Assembly (NCBI RefSeq): GCF_039830135.1
Contig: NZ_CP156081.1
Span: 3,830,001-3,894,000 of the forward strand
Direction: 5' to 3'
DNA from: Defluviimonas sp. SAOS-178_SWC
Lineage (GTDB): Bacteria; Pseudomonadota; Alphaproteobacteria; Rhodobacterales; Rhodobacteraceae
Length of the DNA: 64,000 nt
Shown here one piece after another: positions 45,464 to 53,836 of the stretch (the first letter of the stretch is position 1; every line of letters begins with the position of its first letter). The position numbers and the translations under genes are program-made. The notes beneath the pieces were generated by a model. It did not search any database, had not been told where the DNA came from, and was given only the letters and a program-made list of their open reading frames with translations.

Positions 45464-46923
45464 TTTCTGCCCCCGATTGCTTTGAATGAGCCCCGTCCAC
45501 CGGGCACCCTCATGGATCCGCGCCCGCCCGGCACCCGGAACTGCGGCGGCTGTCTTGCGGCGATGATGATGTTGCCGAGCGTCGCGTTATTGGCGATGCT
45601 CCCGGTTGCCATTGCCCCGAGAACAAGGCCTTTGGCCGCTGTCCCCGTCACGACGACCACCGCGCCGGCGGACGAACTGATGACCAGCCCAGCCGATGCG
45701 GCCGCCACGACATCGGCGCCTGCCAACGCGGAAGACCCGATAACGAGGCTCTCCGCAGTATCGCCCGCCACCGGTGCGACTCCAGCTGCGGACGACGCCA
45801 GCACAAGGCTCAGGGCCGCGCTGGCGCTCAAGCCCACATCGCCGACAGCGCCGGTCACCGATGACCCGATGACCAGCGATGCCGCCACCGTCGCCGCTAC
45901 ATCCGCCGCCGCCGCGGCGGATGAACTGATCACCAGACTTGCCGAACCCGCACCTTCGACAGCCACACCGGCCGCAGCGGAGGAGGAAATAACCAACCCT
46001 ACCGATGCCGCGGCCTCGACCTCTACCACCCCAGTGGCCGACGAGGCGAGGGTAAGCGATCCGGTCGAGGATGCCTCCACCAGCGCCTCGGCCGCCGCTG
46101 ACGATGACAGCGCCAGGTTCAACGTCGCACCGCCGGACACCGTCGGGGCGGCCGGAACCGCCAGCTGGCGCCAATCAGCCGGACCGACGGCCGGGAAACC
46201 GCGCAGAAGGCCCGGATTCGCGATCTGTGTGAACGACCCCGACATGGCGCCGTTGACGTTCGTGGCGCCGATGATCGATCGCGGCCCTATATCGTAGACG
46301 GAGCCACTGACGCCATCGAGTGCCGGCACCCAGGCATGGGTGAGGTCGCTGCGCGTCAGTATTGCCCGAAGCCCACCGAGCCGCATGGCCCGCAGATCGG
46401 CCGCCGACAACTCCGCGTCAAACATACCGACGACCGCGATCGCGCCACCGAAGCCGGTGCTGACACTCGTCGGATGGTGTCCGAGGCTCAGCGGCTGAGC
46501 GCCGGTCTGCTGAGCACCCGCCGGAGCGGTCTGCGTGGTATAGGTGGCCTCGGCGATGTCGGTCACCTGAGTCCCGACGTAGATCTTCGGAGCGTTGCCA
46601 GCCAAGTGGGTGCCGGCCACGAAATACCAGGTCGCGTCGTCGGTATCGTAATCCTTCGCGGTGATCGCGAGCGCGTTGGTCGTCGCGTACTTGCGGACAA
46701 AGCGGAAGTCCGCCTTGCCGGCATTATCGCCGAGCGCGAGGAGCCAGAACCGCTCCTTCGCCGCCGTATTGCCCCGGCGGTCGATCACGGAGGCCGCGCC
46801 CGAGAAGTTGTTCGGCAGCCGGATCCAGGCGACCAGCGACATGTCCGTGGTGTCGCCCGTCGTGACGTTACCGCAGTCGATACTCTCCGCGCCGCCTTTC
46901 GTGCCGCCCCAGTAGAGCGCCAT
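45460..46923 (-). CDS. LamG-domain phage adhesin with nine 20-residue repeats
   Basis: A 487-residue protein. Residues 1 to about 225 form a LamG/concanavalin-like domain (MSLVAWIRLPNNFSGAASVI, WYFVAGTHL, FDAELSAADLRAMRLGG), a sugar-binding fold. Residues 268-452 are nine tandem repeats beginning L-V-I-S-S-S or close variants, with period 20 (22, 20, 20, 20, 23, 20, 20, 20). The tail carries RVPGGRGS twice. The repeats are Ala/Val/Ser-rich with alternating hydrophobics, so they probably form a fibrous beta structure. Likely a host-recognition fibre. Confidence 0.8.
   Translation of the reverse strand: MALYWGGTKGGAESIDCGNVTTGDTTDMSLVAWIRLPNNFSGAASVIDRRGNTAAKERFWLLALGDNAGKADFRFVRKYATTNALAITAKDYDTDDATWYFVAGTHLAGNAPKIYVGTQVTDIAEATYTTQTAPAGAQQTGAQPLSLGHHPTSVSTGFGGAIAVVGMFDAELSAADLRAMRLGGLRAILTRSDLTHAWVPALDGVSGSVYDIGPRSIIGATNVNGAMSGSFTQIANPGLLRGFPAVGPADWRQLAVPAAPTVSGGATLNLALSSSAAAEALVEASSTGSLTLASSATGVVEVEAAASVGLVISSSAAAGVAVEGAGSASLVISSSAAAAADVAATVAASLVIGSSVTGAVGDVGLSASAALSLVLASSAAGVAPVAGDTAESLVIGSSALAGADVVAAASAGLVISSSAGAVVVVTGTAAKGLVLGAMATGSIANNATLGNIIIAARQPPQFRVPGGRGSMRVPGGRGSFKAIGGRN
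45568..46122 (-). repeat. Tandem ~60-bp degenerate repeats coding the adhesin shaft
   Basis: Nine in-frame units, mostly 60 bases, encode L-(V/T)-(I/L)-(S/G)-S-S-A repeats with a variable Ala/Val half. DNA copies have drifted but the protein period holds, which points to selection on structure. Copy number could vary between relatives by slippage. Confidence 0.8.
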
Positions 46924-46925
46924 CG

Positions 46926-47426
46926 TCAGCTATCCGCGTATTCGAGCACGGCCCCGAACAGGACAGCGCTGTCCGTCTTCGTGTCGCTGCCGTCGGAGCC
47001 GAGCCGGATGATATCCATCGCCACGAAGCTGTCGACCGCCCAGTCGGTGTCCGTCAGGGTGATCGCGTCCTCCTCGAGCCGGCTGGCGGAGCCGGGCTTG
47101 CTGCTGGTCGTCAGCGCATCTGTCCGCGATGCCGGCGAGGTGTTTGTGTTCATGATCGCCGTGGCGGCGGCGCGGTGCGTGACATTCCAGACGACGTTTC
47201 CGGCGGCGGTCTTGGACGACCATTCCAGCACCAACTTCGTCGATCCCGCCACCCAGTTCTTCGGGACGGCAAAGCCGACGCTCACGGTTCCGGTCGCGGC
47301 GTCCTGGAATATCCAGACGCCGATGTCGCGGACGGTCGAAGCGTTGTAGGCCGAATACGGCGCCCAATAGGCCGCCGCACTCTTGCTGAGCGCGTTGCCG
47401 AGCAGCGGGATCCTGTGCAGAGCCAT
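46926..47426 (-). CDS. Phage tail-region protein, unknown function
   Basis: A 166-residue beta-rich protein with a jelly-roll-like rhythm (VSVGFAVPKNWVAGSTKLVL, WNVTHRAA, SFVAMDIIRLG). I do not recognise a family by name. It lies between a 134-residue protein and the LamG adhesin on the late transcript, so it is probably part of the fibre or its cap. Confidence 0.65.
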   Translation of the reverse strand: MALHRIPLLGNALSKSAAAYWAPYSAYNASTVRDIGVWIFQDAATGTVSVGFAVPKNWVAGSTKLVLEWSSKTAAGNVVWNVTHRAAATAIMNTNTSPASRTDALTTSSKPGSASRLEEDAITLTDTDWAVDSFVAMDIIRLGSDGSDTKTDSAVLFGAVLEYADS

Positions 47427-47435
47427 CTGCGCGCC

Positions 47436-47840
47436 TCAGAGATAGGCAGCGAGGTTCAGTGCCCAGCTGGTCACCGTGAACTGCTGGCCGGCGGCGAGAG
47501 AGGTATTGTCGACCTCCATGTCACCACCACCGCTGGTCGCCGTGATGCTGCCCTGGTCGTGGCAGGTGCCCCCCTGCTTTAGGCGGAAGTGCCCGGCCGT
47601 GCCGGTCGCGTCGGCCGAGGCGTCTTGCCATGTGCCGATCAGCGACTTTACCGCACCCGAAGCCGCCGACATCCAGTCCGACGGAAGGGTGATCGTCGCG
47701 AGCACGGTGCCTGTATCGGCGGCGGCGGCGTTCGCGGGCGCAGCGCCGGTGCGGATTTCGAGCGTCGGTGCGGTGCCGATCTGGGTTTCGTAGGTATCCA
47801 GCATCGCGTTCAGGACGGCTGCGGAGAACTTGCGCGCCAT
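47436..47840 (-). CDS. Phage tail-region protein, unknown function
   Basis: A 134-residue protein starting MARKFSAAVLNAMLDTYETQ and continuing APTLEIRTGAAPAN with several glycine turns. Similar small beta proteins occur in siphophage fibre modules, but no function is known. It follows the propeller tail-spike and ends 10 bases before the next gene. Confidence 0.65.
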   Translation of the reverse strand: MARKFSAAVLNAMLDTYETQIGTAPTLEIRTGAAPANAAAADTGTVLATITLPSDWMSAASGAVKSLIGTWQDASADATGTAGHFRLKQGGTCHDQGSITATSGGGDMEVDNTSLAAGQQFTVTSWALNLAAYL

Positions 47841-47917
47841 GTGTCATATCTCCTTTGTTCGCCCAGAGGCGTTTTGGTCTCGTTTCGGTTTTGTTGACGG
47901 GATGGCTCAGCCGGCGA

Positions 47918-50050
47918 TCACAACGGGCCGCCTTCGAAGTAGGTATTGATCGCGGCCCCCGTGATCGTCTTGGTGCCCGATCCGTTGAAGTCCACGAAGA
48001 CCTCGAAATAGTCGTCGCCGTCGGCCTCGACGATCTCGTCGACCGCGAGGAACATGTTGCCCGACGTCGTGTAAGCCGTCGCTTGCGCGATAGCCGTCCC
48101 GTTCTTCTTCAGAATCAGCAGGTTGTTGTTCGATGCGACGGCATTGGAGAAAATCATCTGCGAGCGGACGCGATACCGCCCGGCGGGCGGAGTCCACCGA
48201 GATGTTCCGGTGTCGTAGTGACTGCCGATGTCGCGGTCTTCGGTGTCGAACGTCACCAGCGTTTCCGTGTCGACCGTGACGTTCTGGGCCGTCCCGTTCT
48301 TGTTCGCCCGGAAATAGGCGCGAGGTTGGTTCCCCTCCGCGTAGTATTTCCCGTCTTCCTTTCGGACCATTCTGACGTAGCGATCCGAGCTGAAGCCGAA
48401 GCCGATCATCACCTGCGACGCGCACCAGGCTCCGGCGGCGACCACGATGCCGGTCCCGTTCCCGGCCGAGAGAGACGCGAGGTAGAAACTCTCCGCTGCG
48501 CCATCCGCCAGCGTCACGGTCGCCACCTGGCCGCTCCCGGCAATGTAATAGACGACACCTTCCTGCGGGTAGAGGGTGACCGCTCCGGCGACCAGCGCCT
48601 CTTCCCGTGCAATGTCTTGACGGATCTCGCCTGCGAACGACGTGACGGCATTCTTCATCACTTCGAGCGCCGCCGGATCGATAGCCGCGAGGTTGATGAT
48701 GCCGCCATGCCGCACCGAAGATGACGTCTTGCACCGGGCCTCGGACCCCCAAGTCCCGCCGAGTGTGTCAGCCTCGAAATAGTAGGTCTGCCCGACCTCA
48801 TTTCCGGATGTGTCCGCATAGGCGTCGACATAGCAACGCCAGATCTCCTCCAGCACGCCCGCATTGTAGCGGCGATGGCGAGCCAGGATCGGGGCTTCTA
48901 TCTTGTGCGTGCCGGTCAGCTCCTGATCGAAAGCCCAGGCTCCGGTGATCGCAGAGGCACTGTAGAACCGGATGCGCTTGGTGTTCTCGCCCTTCACGGC
49001 CATCCAGTAGGTCGACCCGACCTTCACGACATGGGCGTCGATCATCGCCTGTGTGTCGGCGCCGAAGTTCACCTGGACCGGCGACGCGAAGGTCATCGCG
49101 TCCTCGTCCGTGCATTGCGCGACGAAGATCCGCTTGTGCTTGGTCGACACGCTGTAGGTATCGTTAAAATCGTTGCCGTAGCGCACGGCGAAGAAGCAAT
49201 AGAGCGTCCCGTCAGTGTCCCGGAAGAGTTTCGGCGCCCAAAGAAGATCGGCGGGCTGGCTCCCCCCGGTCACGGGGTTCACCGCGTCGGTCAGGGCCGA
49301 CGATCCGAACGTGACCTGGTGCCGCTTCCAGGTGATGAGGTCTGGCGAGCGGTAGATCACCGCATCCCAGGCGCCGACGGAATAGTTGGTGACGGAAATC
49401 CAAAACTCGCCATTGTGCCACATCAGGAACGGGTCGCGGGAATTGAGCACCTGGCCGGTGGTTCCGTGCTCGATCGCGTCGGCGTTCAGGCGCTTGAAGA
49501 CCTCGCCATCCACGCTGCTGTAGAACATGATCGGCGCGGCCGACGTGTCCTGGAAGAAGGCGGCGATATAGGCGTTGTCGACCGTCACCGCGCGGCGCAG
49601 GCCATCGACCCCGAGATCCTGAAGGACGGACCTTGCGCCCGTCGCCGTGCTGTCGACAACATGGTCGATCCCGTCGCACCGGAGGATCGCGCCATTCTCG
49701 ATCCCGCGCGTGACGGCGGCGGCCATGCGCGCCCGCGTGGTGAACACCGGCCCCGCCTCGTAGAGTTTGATGCCGTCCGCTTTCGTGACGTGGTGGCCGG
49801 AGGCGCCCGACGCTGCGACTTCGTAGAAGACACCGGCGCGGCGCGCGAAAATCAGATCGCCAGTCTGGACCGATTGCAGCGACCCACCGGCGGTGTAGGT
49901 CAGGCTCGCATCCGCGATCATCGCCGCAACGTCATCGTATTCGGCAATGACGTTGCGCTCGACGGCAGCGGCCCATGATCTGAATTTCGCCTTGTCGACC
50001 TGAAGTGTATCGACGACGACGCCGGCGGCGCCCCCATATGGATAACCCAT
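47918..50050 (-). CDS. Large tail-spike-like protein with GH43-type propeller region
   Basis: A 710-residue protein. Residues 1 to about 130 look like a virion-attachment domain. Residues about 150-440 have the rhythm of a five-bladed glycoside-hydrolase propeller: RDPFLMWHNGEFWISVTNY, VIYRSPDLITWKRH, LLWAPKLFRDTDGTLYCFF and EAPILARHRRY. The C-terminal 130 residues (ETLVTFDTEDRDIGSHYDTG, WTPPAGRYRVRSQM) form a C1q/TNF-like trimer cap. This suggests a trimeric enzyme or lectin acting on host surface sugars. Catalytic carboxylates cannot be assigned with certainty. Confidence 0.75.
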   Translation of the reverse strand: MGYPYGGAAGVVVDTLQVDKAKFRSWAAAVERNVIAEYDDVAAMIADASLTYTAGGSLQSVQTGDLIFARRAGVFYEVAASGASGHHVTKADGIKLYEAGPVFTTRARMAAAVTRGIENGAILRCDGIDHVVDSTATGARSVLQDLGVDGLRRAVTVDNAYIAAFFQDTSAAPIMFYSSVDGEVFKRLNADAIEHGTTGQVLNSRDPFLMWHNGEFWISVTNYSVGAWDAVIYRSPDLITWKRHQVTFGSSALTDAVNPVTGGSQPADLLWAPKLFRDTDGTLYCFFAVRYGNDFNDTYSVSTKHKRIFVAQCTDEDAMTFASPVQVNFGADTQAMIDAHVVKVGSTYWMAVKGENTKRIRFYSASAITGAWAFDQELTGTHKIEAPILARHRRYNAGVLEEIWRCYVDAYADTSGNEVGQTYYFEADTLGGTWGSEARCKTSSSVRHGGIINLAAIDPAALEVMKNAVTSFAGEIRQDIAREEALVAGAVTLYPQEGVVYYIAGSGQVATVTLADGAAESFYLASLSAGNGTGIVVAAGAWCASQVMIGFGFSSDRYVRMVRKEDGKYYAEGNQPRAYFRANKNGTAQNVTVDTETLVTFDTEDRDIGSHYDTGTSRWTPPAGRYRVRSQMIFSNAVASNNNLLILKKNGTAIAQATAYTTSGNMFLAVDEIVEADGDDYFEVFVDFNGSGTKTITGAAINTYFEGGPL

Positions 50051-50067
50051 ACCTTACCTCGCGGAAC

Positions 50068-52110
50068 TTAGGTGATTGTCTGTGTTTCGGGCCCGGCATC
50101 GGCCGCGTTGGCCACGCCGGAGACGTTGATCGAGCGGACATACCAGTCGAAGGTTCCAGCGCCGCATGAATCGTCGAATGCCACCGTCTCGGACGGATCG
50201 GTGTAGAAAGTCGCGATCAGGACGGGCCCGCCGCCGCTGTCACGGTAAACTTCCGTCTTCCAGATACTCGCCGACACCGACGCCGTGAAGCTGACCCGCG
50301 CAACGCCACTTGTCTGGTCGGAAACGGACAGGCCTGTCGGCGCGGCCGGTGCCGAACTGCTCGCAAGCGCCGTGACGTCATCTTCCGTGACGTATGCGCT
50401 TTTCACGCCGTTGGGCGCCGCGAAGGCAAGCCGCAGATCGTAGACCGCGCCATCGGTGAGAGGCGCGATGATGGCCGATGTCTGACCAGTGTTCGTCGCC
50501 CAGATCGACCAGGTAGATGATGCGTTCGGTTTATATTCGAGGACAGGCGTCAGGGCATCGCTCGCGGGCGCGTCCCATGCCGCGGCGATTCCCGCGACAT
50601 AGGTGGTTCCCGAGGAAATCACGCCCTGCGCTGCCGCTGCGAAGTTCGTCGGCGCCGGAATGCCGGCGGAACTGTCCGGTGTCGGCAGGGTCTGCGCCCG
50701 ACCCTCCTCCGCGACTGACCACGTGTGGTCAGACGGATCGTAGAGCGTCAGGTCCAGGATAACCGACCCATCCCGAAGATTCAGGCTGGACCGCTCGACC
50801 CGATAGGTTCCGTCGATCGCTGCTTCCGGCATCGAAAACGAGATCACGCTTTCATGGATCGCGAGAATGGCGCGCGGCTTGAACCGGGCCGTGATCCTCT
50901 GGCGCGGGTTGGCGCGGCCCGTCGCGATCTTCGCCGCCATCCGCCCCTGCCGATGCGTCGGCGCGAAGGTGAAGTCGGCCAGCGCGCCACGGATCTCCTC
51001 GCCGTCCTCCGCCATCCGCGCCTCGTCGTTCCACGGATCGCCTTCCGTCTGCTGGAACGCGAGCGTGCGGTCGACATAGGTGAACGGCAGCGTGTTGTAT
51101 CGGTCGAGCTGGTCCGGGCCGTCATCGCCGGTCTGTATCTCCAGCACGTCGGCCGACGTCAGCGTGACGCTTGGCGACTTGGCAACGCCCATTTCGATGC
51201 CGATCTTGCCATTCGGCAGCAACCTGACATCTCCGCCGCAGGCGTCCAGCATTCGCCGCAGGACATCTCCCGGCTTCTCGGACAGGCTGTAGCTGCCGGC
51301 GAGACGCCAACGTGCCTCCGTTCCACCAGCGGCGAGCGCAACGTGGGCGTCGGCATCGTCGGCCGCCGCCGCGAGGAATGCCTGATCTACGTATCCGGCC
51401 CGGTTGAACCCGTCCGGGCTTTCGATGAGGTCAGCGATGATGAGCGCCGCGTTCTCGGAATAAGCGCTCGCGCCGGTTCTCGGATCCGGCACGATGGTCG
51501 TGTTCGCGACCACCTCGATGCTCGGCTCGTTGTTCGGGTAGACCCTGCGAAAGTCGGCGGGAGGCACCTGTTGCGCGACGGTAAGCGTCGTCCAGAGCCC
51601 ATCGAGCCGGTGCAGATCGTCCCAGTCAGAATAGATCGCCTCCACTGTCGCGTAATTCGCCGACGGGACGAGACCTTTGCGCTGCAGGATGCGAACGCGC
51701 TTCGTTCCTCCGCTGGTGTATTGGGCCTCGGTGACATAGCCGGAGCCATCCAGCGTCACCTCGCCCTTGTTGAGATAGTAGCCCTCGACCTCGTCGACGA
51801 GGCCGTGCCCGTGCACGACGACGCGGTAGAAAACACCGGACTTCGCCCGGAAGAACACGACCGTTCCGCCCGCGCGCACCTTTCCATAGTGCTTGATCCT
51901 CGGACCGACCGCCTGGCGGATATTGAGCTGGATATCCTCCGGCTTCGGAGCATCCGGCTTGTCCGGCGCAAGCGCCTTGGAAATCAGGAGAGAGGCGCCG
52001 ATCGACACCAGAGACCCGCCAAGTGTCAGGCCACCCGCCGCCGTGACAAGAGCAAACGACCCCGTCGCCCCGAACACTGCGGGGAGTGCTGTCGCAAGGA
52101 GCTGCGGCAT
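50068..52110 (-). CDS. Phage tail tip/central fibre protein (J/TipJ-like)
   Basis: A 680-residue protein. A hydrophobic, membrane-like N-terminus (ALVTAAGGLTLGGSLVSIGASL) typical of lambda J relatives is followed by IRQAVGPRIKHYGKVRAGG and YRVVVHGHGLVDEVEGYYL, the hub domain, and C-terminal fibronectin-III-like modules (from about 470; APTNFAAAAQG, APAAPTGLSVSD). It closes the tail tube and probably penetrates or contacts the host. Place after tape measure and three small proteins matches siphophage order. Confidence 0.85.
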   Translation of the reverse strand: MPQLLATALPAVFGATGSFALVTAAGGLTLGGSLVSIGASLLISKALAPDKPDAPKPEDIQLNIRQAVGPRIKHYGKVRAGGTVVFFRAKSGVFYRVVVHGHGLVDEVEGYYLNKGEVTLDGSGYVTEAQYTSGGTKRVRILQRKGLVPSANYATVEAIYSDWDDLHRLDGLWTTLTVAQQVPPADFRRVYPNNEPSIEVVANTTIVPDPRTGASAYSENAALIIADLIESPDGFNRAGYVDQAFLAAAADDADAHVALAAGGTEARWRLAGSYSLSEKPGDVLRRMLDACGGDVRLLPNGKIGIEMGVAKSPSVTLTSADVLEIQTGDDGPDQLDRYNTLPFTYVDRTLAFQQTEGDPWNDEARMAEDGEEIRGALADFTFAPTHRQGRMAAKIATGRANPRQRITARFKPRAILAIHESVISFSMPEAAIDGTYRVERSSLNLRDGSVILDLTLYDPSDHTWSVAEEGRAQTLPTPDSSAGIPAPTNFAAAAQGVISSGTTYVAGIAAAWDAPASDALTPVLEYKPNASSTWSIWATNTGQTSAIIAPLTDGAVYDLRLAFAAPNGVKSAYVTEDDVTALASSSAPAAPTGLSVSDQTSGVARVSFTASVSASIWKTEVYRDSGGGPVLIATFYTDPSETVAFDDSCGAGTFDWYVRSINVSGVANAADAGPETQTIT

Positions 52111-52491
52111 TCAGGCACCCCAACCTTCGAGAAGTGTGAACCCGGTGGGCGAATAGACGCCACCAGCGGACCTGATAAACAGACGGCCGCCGGACAGGAT
52201 GCCGCAGAACGTCCGCCCACCGACCCGCGCGACGCACACGCCGTTCTGGGTTTCGCCGGACCGGAACTCCGCCATCGCCTTGCGGCAGAATTCTTCCAGC
52301 CCGCCGGCGAGAAGGATCATCCGCCGCCATTCGAAGGGCCGCGCGTATCTGCCGCGATATGGCGCCGCGACATCGACCCCCGTGACCTCACGCCAGAATT
52401 CCGCTGCCCACAGGGCGCAGACAGGATCGCCCTCGCGCCAGTCGCCGCCATTGGTCCGCGCGATGAACGCTGCCGGCGTCATCATCACCAA
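52111..52491 (-). CDS. Small tail-tip protein, DUF6950-like
   Basis: A 126-residue protein whose pattern WREGDPVCALWAAEFWREVTGVD and RGRYARPFEWRRMI resembles DUF6950 members found just before J-like genes, where other siphophages carry an NlpC/P60 peptidase. The cysteine in PVCALW corresponds to the place of the peptidase cysteine, but a full triad is not evident. It overlaps the upstream gene by seven bases. Confidence 0.65.
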   Translation of the reverse strand: MVMMTPAAFIARTNGGDWREGDPVCALWAAEFWREVTGVDVAAPYRGRYARPFEWRRMILLAGGLEEFCRKAMAEFRSGETQNGVCVARVGGRTFCGILSGGRLFIRSAGGVYSPTGFTLLEGWGA

Positions 52492-53132
52492 TCCGTCCAG
52501 TTCACGTTCGTGGACATGACTTCCGGCACGAATTCGAGCCCTTCGTCATCGCCATATCTGCGCTTCTGATCCCTGTCCGTCAGGAGCCCGTATTGCGGCG
52601 ATCCCTTGCGGGCCAGGACCCCCTCAACCCGAAGCGTCGTGATGACACCTCCCGCACCGGGTGCGAGCGACCACGAGACGTTCGTCATCAGCCCGGCGTC
52701 GAGCGCGACCGGCACACCGACAGGAAGAGGACGGCCGAACTGATCCGTCAGGTCCGGGTCGAAAAGCTGAAACGACAGATTGGCGGAGCGGCCTCGATAC
52801 TCCGACGGGGCTCCAATCAGCGCCGGGATGCGGGACTGGATCTGCGTCGGGGTGCTTTCCTTGTCGAGAAGCTCCCACGGGATGCCAAGGATGTATTCCC
52901 TGAGCGGCGCGAGATTGTCCGACCCGCCCTCAAGATCCGATATGCCGACAAGCTCTCCGAGACCGGCCCACGTGACCCCGTTGCCGTCGACGACGTAGCC
53001 CTGCCAGTCCGAAATCCGCGCCGTGACGGATGCGAACTGCAATTCCAGCAGCAGCGCCGAGGGAATGGCCTCTTTCGCCAGCAGCGCCTCGACTGCGGCC
53101 GGATCCGGCTGTGCGGCAAGAAGACGGCTCAT
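52485..53132 (-). CDS. Phage distal-tail protein, unknown function
   Basis: A 215-residue protein with a beta-sandwich pattern (LLLELQFASVTARISDWQGYV, WAGLGELVGISDLEGG, ANLSFQLFDPDL). Proteins of this type precede the tail tip in alphaproteobacterial siphophages and occupy the position of GTA gp13. No named family recognised with confidence. Overlaps neighbours at both ends by a few bases. Confidence 0.68.
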   Translation of the reverse strand: MSRLLAAQPDPAAVEALLAKEAIPSALLLELQFASVTARISDWQGYVVDGNGVTWAGLGELVGISDLEGGSDNLAPLREYILGIPWELLDKESTPTQIQSRIPALIGAPSEYRGRSANLSFQLFDPDLTDQFGRPLPVGVPVALDAGLMTNVSWSLAPGAGGVITTLRVEGVLARKGSPQYGLLTDRDQKRRYGDDEGLEFVPEVMSTNVNWTDW

Positions 53133-53836
53133 CGGTCGAACGCCTCGACGACTTCGATACCGACTGACGGCGTGATGCGCACATGATGCTCAGGCACCCG
53201 CATGCCGTCATCGCTTACCAGCCGGCAAACGAACATCGGAGCCGACACATTCACAGTCGAGCCTGCGATCACGGCCTCGCGCAGGGGCGGATCGAATGAC
53301 ACCGCCCCATCCACGTTTTCGACGACGCGGTAAAGGAAGTCATTGATCGAAAAGTAGGCGCCCACCTCAATGTGTCGACCAATGTAGTTCTCCATGTGGA
53401 TGATGCGCGCCCCGGACGGAGCGGCGAAGGCGATGACCGGTTCCGCACTGGTCGGCAACGCCCAACCGGTGCCGTCCGTGAACAGCGTCCCATCAGACCA
53501 AGGCGAATAACCATTCGCGATATCTGTCGCTGAGATGCCAATCTTCGCGAGGAAGTCTGCCTCTGTTGTCTGCAAGCGCGGCGTGAACCTGTTGCAGATC
53601 GGAATGCGGAACCGCCCGAACCTCCCCCTGAGCTGCGCGGCAAGCGCACGAAGCCGCATCGGCTGCGATCCACGCAATGCCGGCAGGCTGAGCGCCCCGC
53701 GCCAAACCCGGTTTTCCCGCCACAGGATTTGCTCGCGACCATCGAGACCGACGCCAGACGACGACGTCGATCCGCTGAGCCAGAGATCTACTACATCGAA
53801 CAGGGGAAGCTCCGACGGCCAGTCAAGGATATTCAT
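53129..53836 (-). CDS. Phage distal-tail protein, unknown function
   Basis: A 235-residue protein, MNILDWPSELPLFDVVDLWL with a later GREQILWRENRVWRGALSLP. It is the first gene after the tape measure, the usual place of the Dit (distal tail) protein; GTA gp12 has the same position. Predominantly beta. The ATG overlaps the tape-measure stop's far side by four bases in a coupled arrangement. Confidence 0.7.
   Translation of the reverse strand: MNILDWPSELPLFDVVDLWLSGSTSSSGVGLDGREQILWRENRVWRGALSLPALRGSQPMRLRALAAQLRGRFGRFRIPICNRFTPRLQTTEADFLAKIGISATDIANGYSPWSDGTLFTDGTGWALPTSAEPVIAFAAPSGARIIHMENYIGRHIEVGAYFSINDFLYRVVENVDGAVSFDPPLREAVIAGSTVNVSAPMFVCRLVSDDGMRVPEHHVRITPSVGIEVVEAFDR

Noticed and set aside
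45568..46122. CRISPR-like array
   Set aside because: The regular 60-base spacing is of in-frame coding repeats with drifting sequence; there are no identical short repeats and no cas genes.
44978..46297. Long plus-strand reading frame opposite the beta-helix and LamG genes
   Set aside because: It is the antisense of the repeat-coding adhesin; its Ala/Thr/Asp repeats only mirror the minus-strand repeats. No ribosome site or family match.
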